DNA of 64,000 bases, from contig JAYELL010000068.1 in NCBI GenBank assembly GCA_034717495.1, positions 7,596-71,595 of the forward strand. Direction: 5' to 3'. Under the pieces are notes generated by a model that did not search any database, had not been told where the DNA came from, and was given only the letters and a program-made list of their open reading frames with translations. The stretch comes from Chloroflexota bacterium. GTDB lineage: Bacteria; Chloroflexota; Anaerolineae; JAAEKA01. Shown here piece after piece: positions 35,130 to 44,453 of this stretch. A program made the position numbers and the translations under genes. Every line of letters starts with the position of its first letter. Position 1 is the first letter of the stretch.

Positions 35130-35232
35130 AAGTCGCACGATGGCGCGAAGCACGAAGACCACCAACAAGCTGTCCCCTTTTCGCTCTCTTCGCGCTTCGT
35201 GGTCTTCGCGGGCCTTCGTGCCTTCATGGTCC
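35130..35232. repeat. CTTCGTGG/GAAGACC octamer-like repeat region
   Basis: Runs such as CTTCGCG, CTTCGTGG, TCTTCGCGG and GCCTTCGTG, with an inverted copy (CGAAGCACGAAGACC) about 30 bp away. It is part of a 660-bp interval (34776-35436) without a credible gene. Translating it in reverse gives a DHEGTKAREDHE-type peptide of the kind widely annotated from such repeats, which is not a protein. Confidence 0.6.
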
Positions 35233-35436
35233 AAACGCCGCACACTTCGCAAAGCTAACAGCTTGAGCAGTAACCGCGTTCGAAAGTGCTTTTACCAGAG
35301 ACCCATCGAACCTAATTCGTGTAACCGGTGTAATAATTGCTGCATCGACACATCTTAGTGAACAGGTAATCCGTTTCACTCTGCCTTCGCCAGAAAGCGC
35401 GAATCCGACATAGCCATCGACATCCAGAGAAAAGCT

Positions 35437-36201
35437 GTGATAAACCAAATAGACCAATCCGAAAAATCCCAGGTGAGCATATCGATCTGTATGCCGGCCT
35501 ACAACGAAGAAGAGAATCTGCCCGGCATGATTGCGGATGTGGTTGCCGTAATGTCGCCCCGCTTCGATGACTTTGAGATTGTCGTCACCAACGATGGCAG
35601 CAAGGACAAAACCTGGCAGGTCCTTCAGGAACTGGCCCTGCAATACCCGCAGTTGAAGCCGGTCAATCATGAGGTCAATCAAGGTTACGGCGCTGCCGTG
35701 TTTACCGCCCTTAGCGGCGCCGGCAAAGACGTTATCTTTTTCACCGACTCCGATCGGCAGTTCAAGCTCGAAGAGATCGACCGTCTGTTGCCCCACCTGG
35801 CCGAAGCCGATATGATCGTCGGCTACCGGGCGCCCCGCCGCGACCCATTCCACCGGGTGCTCTTCGGACACGGCTGGAGTTCCCTCGTGACGCTGCTTTT
35901 CGGCTACACGGCCCGGGATATCGATTGTGCCTTCAAACTCTTTCGGCGCCCCTCTTTCGAACAAGTCGCTCCCCATATCCTCTCCCGGGGCGCTACCTTC
36001 AGTGCCGAATGGCTCGTGCTCTCCAAACGGGCGGGCAGCCGCTTTTTCGAGGTACCCGTTAGCCACCTGCCACGTCCAGCCGGCGCCCAGACCGGTGCGC
36101 GTAGCGATGTCATTCTGCGGGCCTTCGGCGAACTCTGGCGCTTCAGGGTGCGCATGTGGAAAGACTCACCCAGCCTGACGGCGCCTGCGTTGCAGCCATA
36201 G
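35437..36201 (+). CDS. Family 2 glycosyltransferase (dolichyl/polyprenyl-phosphate sugar synthase-like)
   Basis: 254 residues from GTG 35437. PAYNEEENLPGMIADVV begins the nucleotide-sugar-binding fold near residue 19, followed by VVTNDGSKDKT, a DxD-like FTDSDRQF and GYGAAVFTAL. DIDCAFKLFRR and GATFSAEWLVLSKR are typical of the DPM1-like branch, which transfers a sugar to a polyprenyl phosphate. No membrane segment follows, so it is the short, peripheral type. It opens the polysaccharide locus. Confidence 0.9.
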   Translation: MINQIDQSEKSQVSISICMPAYNEEENLPGMIADVVAVMSPRFDDFEIVVTNDGSKDKTWQVLQELALQYPQLKPVNHEVNQGYGAAVFTALSGAGKDVIFFTDSDRQFKLEEIDRLLPHLAEADMIVGYRAPRRDPFHRVLFGHGWSSLVTLLFGYTARDIDCAFKLFRRPSFEQVAPHILSRGATFSAEWLVLSKRAGSRFFEVPVSHLPRPAGAQTGARSDVILRAFGELWRFRVRMWKDSPSLTAPALQP

Positions 36202-36283
36202 ACAGCGGGAGAACGCCAGGGATGCTGGGGACTTCTTCTCGTCAGGGGCGGGCCCGGCCTGCTCTCTGCTGGGCCTGGTAGTA

Positions 36284-37567
36284 ATGGATCAGGGGAGCGT
36301 TTCATGGCGCCTCGATAGGCCCCTGCGAATTCTTGTCATTGCACCAACAGGCTTCTTCGCCGATTACGGTTGTCACGTTCGGATTCGGGGGCAGATGGCC
36401 GCCCTGGCTGATCTTGGGCACACGATTCGGATCGTCACTTACCCCAGCGGGCGGGAGGTTGATGGCTTGAAAACCATCCGACCGCCGCTGTGGCCTCAGG
36501 CCCGCACCATGCCGGTCGGTTCATCCTATCGCAAGCTGTTTTTCGATGCACTTCTATTGCCGACTGCCTTGGCAGCCGCTCAACGCTTCCCAGGCGGAAA
36601 GCCTGACATCATCCATGCCTATCTGCACGAAGGCGCTCTGATTGGCTCGATCCTTGCCAGGCATCTCCGGCGCCCCCTGGTTTTTGATTTTCAAGGCAGC
36701 CTGACGGCAGAGATGTTGGACCATCGCTTCATTTCCCCGACCTCCTCCCTGCTTCCCCCCTTGTGCCGCCTCGAAGGGTGGATCGACCACCAGCCGCAGC
36801 GCATCATGGCCAGCTCTTCCCACGCGGCCGGTCTGTTGGTAGACCGCTACCGGGTCGCACCTGGCAGAGTGGTGGGGCTTCCCGACAGCGTCGAACCCAG
36901 GGATTTCCGTCCATCCCACCAGTTTCCTGCCGCGCTACTGGATGGGCTGCGCCGTCGATTGGGACTGTCCCCGAACCGGCCGGTGATCGTATATCTCGGG
37001 CTGCTGGCAACCTATCAAGGTATCGACAGACTGCTCGATGCCTTGAGCCGTCTGCGGGACCAACAGCACCGCCCCTTCTGCCTGATCATGGGATTTCCAA
37101 ACGTGCAGCACTATCAACGCCAGGCTGAACAGCTGGGGCTTGCCGATCATGTCCTGTTTACCGGCGCTATCCCCTACGAAACGGCGCCAACCTACCTTGC
37201 CCTGGGCGATCTGGCAGTTGCACCCAAGCTGTCAGACACGGAAGGCAGCGGCAAGTTGTTGACCTACATGGCCGCCGCTCTGCCTGTCGTCGCCTTTGAC
37301 ACCCCCGTACAGCGAGAGTACCTGGGGGACCTTGGGTTCTATGCCGCTGCTGGCGACTCCGGTGCGCTGGCGACGGCCATTGTACAGGCTATCAAGGACC
37401 CGAATACAGCGAATCGGCGCGCCAGTCTACTGCGCGCCAAAACGATTCAGCAGTACACCTGGCACCATGCAGCCCGGCAGATCGAACATGTGTACCGGCA
37501 GCTCCTGAATCGATGGCAGATGGAACCAATGGGCCGATCGGAGAGTCACAGAAATAAGGGGAGATGA
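36284..37567 (+). CDS. Family 4 glycosyltransferase
   Basis: 427 residues. It has the two-domain GT-B fold: N-terminal IRGQMAALADLGHTI with the GxG-like start ILVIAPTGFFADYG, PDIIHAYLHEGALIG and FDFQGSLTAEMLD; C-terminal RPVIVYLGLLATYQGIDRLL and, near residue 320, APKLSDTEGSGKLLTYMAAALPVVAFDT, the retaining-GT nucleotide-sugar segment. It probably adds one sugar to a lipid-linked or surface glycan. An ATG with a weak site is used; a later start is possible. Confidence 0.9.
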   Translation: MDQGSVSWRLDRPLRILVIAPTGFFADYGCHVRIRGQMAALADLGHTIRIVTYPSGREVDGLKTIRPPLWPQARTMPVGSSYRKLFFDALLLPTALAAAQRFPGGKPDIIHAYLHEGALIGSILARHLRRPLVFDFQGSLTAEMLDHRFISPTSSLLPPLCRLEGWIDHQPQRIMASSSHAAGLLVDRYRVAPGRVVGLPDSVEPRDFRPSHQFPAALLDGLRRRLGLSPNRPVIVYLGLLATYQGIDRLLDALSRLRDQQHRPFCLIMGFPNVQHYQRQAEQLGLADHVLFTGAIPYETAPTYLALGDLAVAPKLSDTEGSGKLLTYMAAALPVVAFDTPVQREYLGDLGFYAAAGDSGALATAIVQAIKDPNTANRRASLLRAKTIQQYTWHHAARQIEHVYRQLLNRWQMEPMGRSESHRNKGR

Positions 37568-37597
37568 TTGGCTCAGCCAGTCCCCGTGTGCTATAAT
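37568..37597 (+). promoter_or_regulatory. Promoter ahead of the Wzz-like gene
   Basis: TTGGCT (37568-37573) and a perfect TATAAT (37592-37597) with an 18-bp spacer. It starts within the 3' end of the GT4 gene region and would allow separate expression of the Wzz-to-flippase block; the -35 is only a 4/6 match. Confidence 0.5.
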
Positions 37598-37643
37598 GCC
37601 GGGCACGTCGAGACACGATATACCCCACCCTGGATACCGACTT

Positions 37644-38864
37644 ATGTCTGATGAGATCGATCTGCAACTGTATATCAACGCTGTTCTGAAACGATGGTGG
37701 CTGGTTCTCCTCTCGGTGATCATCGCTCTGGTCATCGCCTTTCTCCTGGGCCGGATGCAGCCGAAAACCTACGTCACGGACGCCCGGCTGACCGTCGAGA
37801 CACCTCGTTACCAGTGGCGATTCGACCCGAGCATTCAGAACCAGACCGGCGTGCGCAGGGAATTGCAGACCAGGTTCATGGACATCGGCAACAACGAGGA
37901 AACAGCCGATCGGGCAGGTGAGATTCTGTCAGCGTCGTGGCAGTCGGTGCCACCGGCAGAGGAGTTGCTGGACTCGGTGCGGGTCACCACAGGGGACGCC
38001 GGCAAGGTTATCGTCGTAGCGACATCGGACTCGCCGGAAAAGGCAGCTGAACTGACCAATGCGTGGGCCGCCGGCCTGATCGAGATCGTACAGGAGCGCT
38101 TCGGGCCGGCTGCTGATCTGGCCAGCTTCCAATCGGAAATGGCATCGGCCCGGGAGCAAGTCTCGCAAACCGAGGACATAGTGCTCCAGGTGCGCGGGGA
38201 AACTGGCCTGTTCGCGGCTGGCGAATCGCCCGACGAGCGCGAGGATTTTAATATTCATCAGCGTCAGGCAGCTTTGAAAAACCAGCGGCTGGCCGAATAT
38301 CTCAACGACCTTGACAGCCTGCGCTATCTATCCAGCCTGCTGGCAGCAAGTAGCTCCGGCGAGGACATCTCGGCGCTGCCCTGGGAATTGCTCTCCGGAC
38401 CGGTATTGAGCGAGCGGGGAATCATTACGCCGGAGATAACAAAAACCCTGGTGGCAGATCCGGAAGCACTGGCGGCGCTGCTTGGCCGGGAAGAGGCTTC
38501 TCTGAAGGCTACGGCGGACCAGCTTGCCGCGGAAGCCCGGGCAGCCCAGCTGCAACTCGCCGAGGACTGGCGAGCCTATGCCAACGCGTTGCGACCCTAT
38601 AACGTGGCTCGCAACACCTTTTTCCACCTTGCCAACAAGGCCGACGAGGCTGACGTTCAGGCGCGATTGGATCCCGGGCAGTTGGTCCTTACCCAGGCGG
38701 CTATTGCACCCGAAACGGCCACCGCAACCCGCCAGCTGGCGCAATATGCCCTGGCTGCCGTTTTGGGCTTCATTGTGGGTGTGTTGCTGGCCCTCTGGCT
38801 GGAATTCCGCGGCAGCGCCAGGAAATCCACCGAACAACGAGATCAACCGGCTGCCACTGCCTAG
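37644..38864 (+). CDS. Wzz-like polysaccharide chain-length/copolymerase protein
   Basis: About 406 residues from ATG 37644. Two membrane segments flank a large periplasm-facing region: WWLVLLSVIIALVIAFLLG near residue 20 and YALAAVLGFIVGVLLALWLEF near the C-terminus. Between them is a long helical, coiled-coil-like region rich in Ala, Glu and Gln. This is the Wzz/PCP layout, which sets polymer length during export of O-antigen-like or exopolysaccharide chains. No tyrosine kinase domain is fused or adjacent. Confidence 0.82.
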   Translation: MSDEIDLQLYINAVLKRWWLVLLSVIIALVIAFLLGRMQPKTYVTDARLTVETPRYQWRFDPSIQNQTGVRRELQTRFMDIGNNEETADRAGEILSASWQSVPPAEELLDSVRVTTGDAGKVIVVATSDSPEKAAELTNAWAAGLIEIVQERFGPAADLASFQSEMASAREQVSQTEDIVLQVRGETGLFAAGESPDEREDFNIHQRQAALKNQRLAEYLNDLDSLRYLSSLLAASSSGEDISALPWELLSGPVLSERGIITPEITKTLVADPEALAALLGREEASLKATADQLAAEARAAQLQLAEDWRAYANALRPYNVARNTFFHLANKADEADVQARLDPGQLVLTQAAIAPETATATRQLAQYALAAVLGFIVGVLLALWLEFRGSARKSTEQRDQPAATA

Positions 38865-38879
38865 ATCACTGACCAACCC

Positions 38880-40718
38880 ATGGGGTGGTCCATCGACAGA
38901 CTCCGTCACCATTGGCTGCTATTTGTCTTCACCATAGGCCTCCTCCACGCCAGTGCCTACGCGTTGCTGGTGCCCGTATGGCAGGCACCAGACGAGCCGG
39001 GCCACATCGAGTATGCCTGCCTCCTTGCCTCCCAAAATCGCCCGCCAACCGCACAGGAACGAACTCTGGCTCTGGAAACAGCCATCCTCCAGAGCCTGGA
39101 TCGCCAGCACTTCTGGCAGCACGTCGGGGCAACGACCCCTGATCCCTTGCCGGAACACCTGCAGGACGATCCCTTTCTCTTCCGCTCCGGCCGTCAGGTT
39201 GGCGATGAACCGCCGCTCTACTACGTAGTTCCAGCACTGATCTGCCGGACCAGGCTTTCACTGGAAGCCCAGGTTCGGCTGATTCGGCTTTGGAGCGCCT
39301 CTCTTTTTGGTCTGACCGGTGCAATCGCGGCCTGGGGCTTCGCCGCAATTACCGCGTGGCCGGGAACCCGCCAACGTCTGGGGTCTCTGCTGCTGGTACT
39401 GCTGCCCATGCCTGCCTTTATGGCTGGATCGGTTAATAACGATGTCCTTGCTACCCTGACAGCCACTGCAGTATTCGCGGCATCCCTGCAAATCCTCTGG
39501 CTCGGCTGGCGTCCGCTGCGTGGCCTTGGCCTGTTAATCTTGTTGGCCCTTGCTGTCGCCAGTAAAAAAACCAACAGCTATCTGGTGGTGTGGCTGGCGA
39601 TCCTCGGCCTTGCTGCACTCTCAAAGGAGATACGCTGTCGATTGGCAGCCGAATCCCGGTCAAGACGCCGGGCATTGTCACTGGCGATCGTTGCTGTTCT
39701 CAGCCTCTCGATCATAGCCCTTCTTTTGCCATCAAAGGCGCCCGCCGCCTGGCGCGGCAGGAACCAGCCTGTTGGCACCGGACAGGTCAGTATTTCCGAT
39801 GACGACAAGGATGGCTGGGCAGTCCAGGTAGTTGATCGATCGCCTGGCAAATTCGGGCGGCTCTTTCAAAGCGTGACCGGTCCACCGGCTGAATCCCTGC
39901 GTGGCAGGGTCGTTGTTGCCCGAGCGCTGGTACGCAGCCCGGGCAACGGACTCCAGCCCGGTCGATTGACCGTGCGGGATGCCGCCGGCTATTCCCAGGT
40001 CACCTTTACTGCCACCGAAGCCTGGCAAGCAGTGGCACTCAGCCATACCGTTTCCCTGGCGGCGACTTATGTCAAGGTGGCGTTGGCACCGGGTGAAGGA
40101 AAATCGATTACAGAGACTGGCCAACTCCTGGCCGACTATGTAACTTTGCATCCTGTTGGTCATGATAACACGGGTTCCTCTGATAGCCTTTTACCTAACG
40201 GTGATTTTGGCCGCACCGCCCGGTGGGGCGAACTATTACTCTTGACTCCATTTGCGCCCAGGCTGGCTGGTGGCAAAGCCTTGACGGCCGATGCTCTGCA
40301 GCGTTATGGACTATACGGTGCCCTGACATTCGCCGGATTCTGGGGTAATTTCGGTTGGCTGCAACGGCCATTCCCTATCTGGCTCTACGGCCTCCTGGCC
40401 CTGGTTTGCCTGATTGCAGCAGCAGGCGTGTTCAGGGCACTCGGGCGAGGGGATTCTGGAGAACGATGGACTGTTGCCATCTGGGTGCTGGCCCTGATAC
40501 TGCTCGCCGTTCAAACCTTCGCGCCCATGATTGGACGCGACTGGCAACCCCAGGGGCGCTATCTTTTTTCCGCACTGCTGCCATTCACAGGCCTGCTGAT
40601 CCTCGGCCTGGACAGCTGGTTCCGTTTTTCCGAGGATCAACACCGGATCTGGATTCTGGTCGGATTGCTTCTGGCGTTGGATCTTTTCAGTCTTCTTCTG
40701 GCTTCCCAGAGGATCTGA
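38880..40718 (+). CDS. Multi-pass DUF2142-like membrane glycosyltransferase
   Basis: 612 residues. The N-terminus has WQAPDEPGHIEYACLLA after the first membrane segment, then DEPPLYYVVPAL, the two hallmarks of DUF2142-type membrane proteins related to GT-C glycosyltransferases. About ten membrane segments are visible. Between residues 290 and 430 lies a soluble beta-rich insert (RGRVVVARALVRSP, QPGRLTVRDAAGYSQVTF, LLPNGDFGRT) that resembles a carbohydrate-binding module. A lipid-linked sugar donor is likely. It is 15 bp after the Wzz-like gene. Confidence 0.78.
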   Translation: MGWSIDRLRHHWLLFVFTIGLLHASAYALLVPVWQAPDEPGHIEYACLLASQNRPPTAQERTLALETAILQSLDRQHFWQHVGATTPDPLPEHLQDDPFLFRSGRQVGDEPPLYYVVPALICRTRLSLEAQVRLIRLWSASLFGLTGAIAAWGFAAITAWPGTRQRLGSLLLVLLPMPAFMAGSVNNDVLATLTATAVFAASLQILWLGWRPLRGLGLLILLALAVASKKTNSYLVVWLAILGLAALSKEIRCRLAAESRSRRRALSLAIVAVLSLSIIALLLPSKAPAAWRGRNQPVGTGQVSISDDDKDGWAVQVVDRSPGKFGRLFQSVTGPPAESLRGRVVVARALVRSPGNGLQPGRLTVRDAAGYSQVTFTATEAWQAVALSHTVSLAATYVKVALAPGEGKSITETGQLLADYVTLHPVGHDNTGSSDSLLPNGDFGRTARWGELLLLTPFAPRLAGGKALTADALQRYGLYGALTFAGFWGNFGWLQRPFPIWLYGLLALVCLIAAAGVFRALGRGDSGERWTVAIWVLALILLAVQTFAPMIGRDWQPQGRYLFSALLPFTGLLILGLDSWFRFSEDQHRIWILVGLLLALDLFSLLLASQRI

Positions 40719-40755
40719 TGCAACAGGAGTTAAGCAGTTCACCGAATGCTCAGAA

Positions 40756-40800
40756 GACGACAGACCGCGGACGGCAGACGGCGATCGGTGGTCGGCAGGG
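40756..40800. repeat. Heptamer GGTC-type repeat
   Basis: Units GACGACA, GACCGCG, GACGGCA, GACGGCG, ATCGGTG and GTCGGCA lie between the DUF2142-like gene and the small coupled fragment. Same family as at 1831, 3181, 13826 and 34017. Confidence 0.7.
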
Positions 40801-40809
40801 GGCGTCCGG

Positions 40810-41019
40810 TTGGTCAGGGATGGCAATCAGGAGTATTATGTGTCTCGTCACAGCTTCGAGGTGCCAACAGACCTGCCTGATGGTCCCTGCAACCCGCTGG
40901 CGGGCGTTGCCTTCTTCGACGCTGGTCAGCCAGTCGACGTGGGAACCCTGTTGCTGGATGACTTCATAGTTGTGGCCCGCCAGATAAATCGACTCATCCT
41001 GAACCCTGCAATTCGATGA
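40810..41019 (+). pseudogene. Probable C-terminal fragment of a beta-rich module
   Basis: An open frame of 69 codons (TTG or a later GTG as start) ends in a TGA that overlaps the flippase start (ATGA). The peptide contains SFEVPTDLPDG and PVDVGTLLLDDFIVVARQI. It resembles the end of the beta-rich insert in the preceding DUF2142-like protein. It begins directly behind a heptamer repeat. Either it is the remnant of a gene truncated at that repeat, or a small real gene; the start is weak, so I treat it as a fragment. Confidence 0.45.
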
Positions 41020-42716
41020 CAACCCCGGCTCAAATTAGCGCAGATTCCCCGAAGAATGGCGATGGCCCGGCCGGCCGGCCGGAACGACGGATAGCCATCA
41101 ACTCGGGACTTCTTTTACTGGCCTACGGCTTCCAGGCAGCGGTCAGCCTGGTCATCCTGGGAGTAATCGCGCGCTACCTGGGCCAGGCCGGGTTGGGCCG
41201 CTATGCCCTCGTCATTAGTTTCATAGAGCTGTTCATTGCCTTCATCGACCTGGGCATGAACCGCATCCTGGTGCGCGAGATTTCCAAAGATCTGGAGCAC
41301 GCCGATCGTTATACCAGTGTCATCTGGACCATGCGGTTGTTGCTGTCGGCGGCAATGTTGGTGATCGTTGCCATCGCCGCCTCCAGCACCGGCGACAACC
41401 AACTCTGGCTGGCGATCATGGTGTATTACATCGCCCAAACCCTCTTCCTCCTGGGCGATGTCTTCAATTCGGTCTTCCATGGCTTCCAGCGGATGGAATA
41501 CCAGTTCTGGGGCGTGCTATTGAGCCAGGCGGCGTTGCTCGTTTTCACCGTCGCGGTCGTCCTGTTGGACCTGGGATTGGTTGCCCTCTTCGGCGCCCGA
41601 CTGCTTGCCAATGGCCTGAAACTGATAATCGTTTGGATCATCAGTAACCGCCGCTTTGCGCAGGCTCACCTGCTGTGGGGCATTATCCCGGGATTCTGGG
41701 TAACGATAACGAACTTGCCCGGCACCCTCAGAAGATGGCGTTTAGAGGGGCGCGAAGAGGCGCGCGCCTGGCTGGACAGCCAGGGTCAGGCCCTGGGGCA
41801 GCACTGGCAGGATACGACCCTGGCATGGCGAATGCTGGTGGAATCGCTGCCGGTTGGCATTAGCCTGATTCTACGCAGCTACATCTGGCGCGGGGGAATT
41901 GTGCTGACAGTCTTGTGGCTGGGACAACAGCAGGGAGATCTGGTAAACGGTCTTCTTTATGGTCCGTTACGCGTCGTGCAGCAGATGCGAATCATCCCTG
42001 CCGCCTTCGCCGCAGCCATGCTGCCGGTGTTCAGCAACCGTGCTGAGGGGCGTATGGAAGAGTTCGATTCTGCCTTCGCCAAAAGCATCAAACTCTTCGC
42101 CGCCATCAGCCTGCTCATCGCCCTTGCCTTTACCTTTCTGGCCGATCCTATTGTGACCTTTCTGTTGGGCAGCGATATTGATCTGGCCGGCGCAGCCCAG
42201 GTGTTAGCTTTCCTCGGTTGGGTTGTAGTGCTCTACTTCCCCAGCTGGCTCTATGGCGTTGCCCTGGTTGCCCTGGGACGCCAGCATCTTGAAACCATTG
42301 GCCTTGCATTGGGTCTCCTGGTTGGGTTTCTCATCGCAAATTGGACGATTCCGGCCTACGGCGCCCTGGGCGTCAGCCTGTCGATCATCGCCGCCGAAGC
42401 AGTACTGTTCGCGGTTGGAACCGCCGCCATGTGGCAACATTTTCACTGGCGGGAATTGGCGCCCGGTCTTGCCAGAATCATCGCCGCCTGCGTTGCTACC
42501 GGCCTGGTCTTCGCCCTGGGAGATCGTTTTTGGCAGCAGCAGATTGCGCCGGCATTACCTTTAGGCGATACGCTCACCGCCCTGCTCGAATTGCTCCTGC
42601 TGGGAGGACTTGGATTGGCGGTTTTCGTCGGTGGGCTGTGGCTCTTGCGCGCCTTCGATGAGGACGAACAGGATGCCGTCCGCGCCATGCTTCGCCTCCC
42701 CAGAGGTGGATCATGA
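41016..42716 (+). CDS. Polysaccharide flippase (Wzx-like, MOP superfamily)
   Basis: 566 residues with 12 or more membrane segments. The N-terminus after about 28 polar residues shows LLLLAYGFQAAVSLVILGVIARYLGQAGLGRY and later DLGMNRILVREISKD, the typical beginning of Wzx/RfbX-type flippases. A soluble insert near residues 240-270 (WRLEGREEARAWLDSQGQALG) is unusual. It moves lipid-linked oligosaccharides across the membrane. The start overlaps the stop of the small upstream frame, and the last four bases overlap the next gene. Confidence 0.9.
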   Translation: MTTPAQISADSPKNGDGPAGRPERRIAINSGLLLLAYGFQAAVSLVILGVIARYLGQAGLGRYALVISFIELFIAFIDLGMNRILVREISKDLEHADRYTSVIWTMRLLLSAAMLVIVAIAASSTGDNQLWLAIMVYYIAQTLFLLGDVFNSVFHGFQRMEYQFWGVLLSQAALLVFTVAVVLLDLGLVALFGARLLANGLKLIIVWIISNRRFAQAHLLWGIIPGFWVTITNLPGTLRRWRLEGREEARAWLDSQGQALGQHWQDTTLAWRMLVESLPVGISLILRSYIWRGGIVLTVLWLGQQQGDLVNGLLYGPLRVVQQMRIIPAAFAAAMLPVFSNRAEGRMEEFDSAFAKSIKLFAAISLLIALAFTFLADPIVTFLLGSDIDLAGAAQVLAFLGWVVVLYFPSWLYGVALVALGRQHLETIGLALGLLVGFLIANWTIPAYGALGVSLSIIAAEAVLFAVGTAAMWQHFHWRELAPGLARIIAACVATGLVFALGDRFWQQQIAPALPLGDTLTALLELLLLGGLGLAVFVGGLWLLRAFDEDEQDAVRAMLRLPRGGS

Positions 42717-44365
42717 GCGGGCCAGATCGATCTCTCAAGGCGCTGGTTATCGGGCTGGATGGTGCCACCTTCGATCTTTTACAACCCATGGTAGCCTTGG
42801 GATGGCTACCAAACATTGAACGGGTATTGGGAGATGGCGCCCATGGCATCCTGAAGTCTACCATTCCACCGCTGACGGCCCCAGCCTGGTCCAGCTTCCT
42901 GACCGGCGTGACTCCGGGAGAGCACGGTGTGTTCTCATTTCAGCGCCGCCTGGACCACTCACTGGAACGCGCCTTCGTCGACAGCACTGCCATTCGGGCG
43001 CCGCAACTCTGGCACTGGCTGGCACAACAGGGACTGACCATAGGCGCGATAAACGTGCCCATGACCTGGCCGCCCCCGCCCATGCCCCCGGGCAGCTACC
43101 TGGTTAGCGGCATGCTGACGCCCGGCACGGAGCATCATTTCACTAACCCAGCTTCACTGGCGGAGCCTTTACGCAGCATGGGCTATGTCTGCGACCTCCG
43201 CGTAAAACTGAATGAGCTGGACTATCAATCGACCGCGGGAGTCACATCTATCACCCGGCAACTGCTGCAGGTGTTGAAAACCCGCGAACAGGCTATCTTC
43301 TGGCTTCTTGGCGAACATCCCACCGACCTGCTCGCCGCGGTTTTTGAAACGCCCGATCGTTTGCAGCACTGGGCCTGGCAATCCATTGAAGAACAGTTGA
43401 CCAACGACGGGGGTCTGTCGCGCACGGCTCTGCACGACGGTGTTGAACGTTGCTATCGCGAGCTGGACCGGGTCGTAGGACGCCTCCTGGAAGAAGCCGC
43501 AACCCCGGACACACGCGTCTATTTCCTCTCAGACCACGGCTTCGGTCCCCTGCAACGGCGCCTGCATGTCGATCAGTGGCTGGCAGAAAAGGGTTGGCTG
43601 TCCTACGCAGGCAGCAAAGCCATCCTGCGCCGTCGTCTGAGGATGCCCATTCGTCATCTGCGAAGGATGCTGCCAAAAAACTGGGTTCGTCGGGGACGAA
43701 AGGCTCTGGCAGTCAGCCGCATTGTCGATTGGCAGCATACCGTGGCCTATTCGGGCCGCACCATGGAACATGCCATCTATATCAACCTGCAGGGCCGCGA
43801 GCCCTACGGCATCGTGCCCGCCAGCCAGTTCGATTCCCTTCGCCAGGAAATCGCCGCGGCGTTGCGGGAGTTGCGCGATCCGACGACCGGTGCGCCAACT
43901 GTCCAGGAGGTGGCGCTACGGGAGGAACTCTATCGTGGCCCATATGTCGACCAGGCGCCCGATATCCTGTTCACCCTGGCGCCGGGATACGAACCGACCT
44001 CTGAGCTGGGACCTCGGGGAATCACCAGCAATGCGCTGGCTGAAGGAGCCGGAATTCACCAATCCGGCGGAGTTTTCATGGCTGTCGGGCCAGGCATCAG
44101 AACGGGCACCGAGATCACAGCCCACAATATCGAGGATGTCCTGCCCACCATTCTCTATGGGCTGGAACTGCCAATCCCAACGGCGTTACAGGGTCAAGTC
44201 ATCGAGAACGTTTTTGAAGAGAACTTTCTCCAGGAGCATCCCATCAGGGTTTCCAATCTCCCGCTGGATAGCGAGTTGGCCAGAGAGGCAGCGTTCGCAG
44301 CCCGTTCGCCCGAAGATACCGAGGAATTGAAGCGGCGTCTCGAAGCTCTCGGATACCTCCGATAA
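42713..44365 (+). CDS. Alkaline-phosphatase-superfamily phosphodiesterase 1
   Basis: 550 residues. The metal and nucleophile motifs of the type I phosphodiesterase/nucleotide pyrophosphatase group are present: IGLDGATFDLL near residue 12, TAPAWSSFLTG with the nucleophile Thr/Ser, YFLSDHGFGPL (metal-binding Asp-His) and IHQSGGVFMA near the C-terminus (metal-binding His). There is no signal peptide, so the enzyme is probably cytosolic. It overlaps the flippase gene by four bases. A 571-residue paralogue lies at 45777. In this context it may cleave a phospho-glycan or lipid-linked intermediate, which is inference. Confidence 0.88.
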   Translation: MSGPDRSLKALVIGLDGATFDLLQPMVALGWLPNIERVLGDGAHGILKSTIPPLTAPAWSSFLTGVTPGEHGVFSFQRRLDHSLERAFVDSTAIRAPQLWHWLAQQGLTIGAINVPMTWPPPPMPPGSYLVSGMLTPGTEHHFTNPASLAEPLRSMGYVCDLRVKLNELDYQSTAGVTSITRQLLQVLKTREQAIFWLLGEHPTDLLAAVFETPDRLQHWAWQSIEEQLTNDGGLSRTALHDGVERCYRELDRVVGRLLEEAATPDTRVYFLSDHGFGPLQRRLHVDQWLAEKGWLSYAGSKAILRRRLRMPIRHLRRMLPKNWVRRGRKALAVSRIVDWQHTVAYSGRTMEHAIYINLQGREPYGIVPASQFDSLRQEIAAALRELRDPTTGAPTVQEVALREELYRGPYVDQAPDILFTLAPGYEPTSELGPRGITSNALAEGAGIHQSGGVFMAVGPGIRTGTEITAHNIEDVLPTILYGLELPIPTALQGQVIENVFEENFLQEHPIRVSNLPLDSELAREAAFAARSPEDTEELKRRLEALGYLR

Positions 44366-44415
44366 ACTGGCTTCTGTCGTTGGCTATTTCATCATTGGCA
44401 CATTCGCACCAACCT

Positions 44416-44444
44416 TTGGCAAAATAACCGCCATCGTGTATAGT
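44416..44444 (+). promoter_or_regulatory. Promoter of the acetyltransferase gene
   Basis: TTGGCA at 44416-44421 and TATAGT at 44439-44444 with a 17-bp spacer. The predicted start is around 44451, within a few bases of the GTG at 44454, so the message may be leaderless. Confidence 0.55.
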
Positions 44445-44453
44445 TTAGCAGTT

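Noticed and set aside
35049-35252. Minus-strand open frame with a DHEGTKAREDHE-type peptide
   Set aside because: This peptide type is a translation of dispersed CTTCGTGG-like repeats that appears in many genomes as spurious protein calls.
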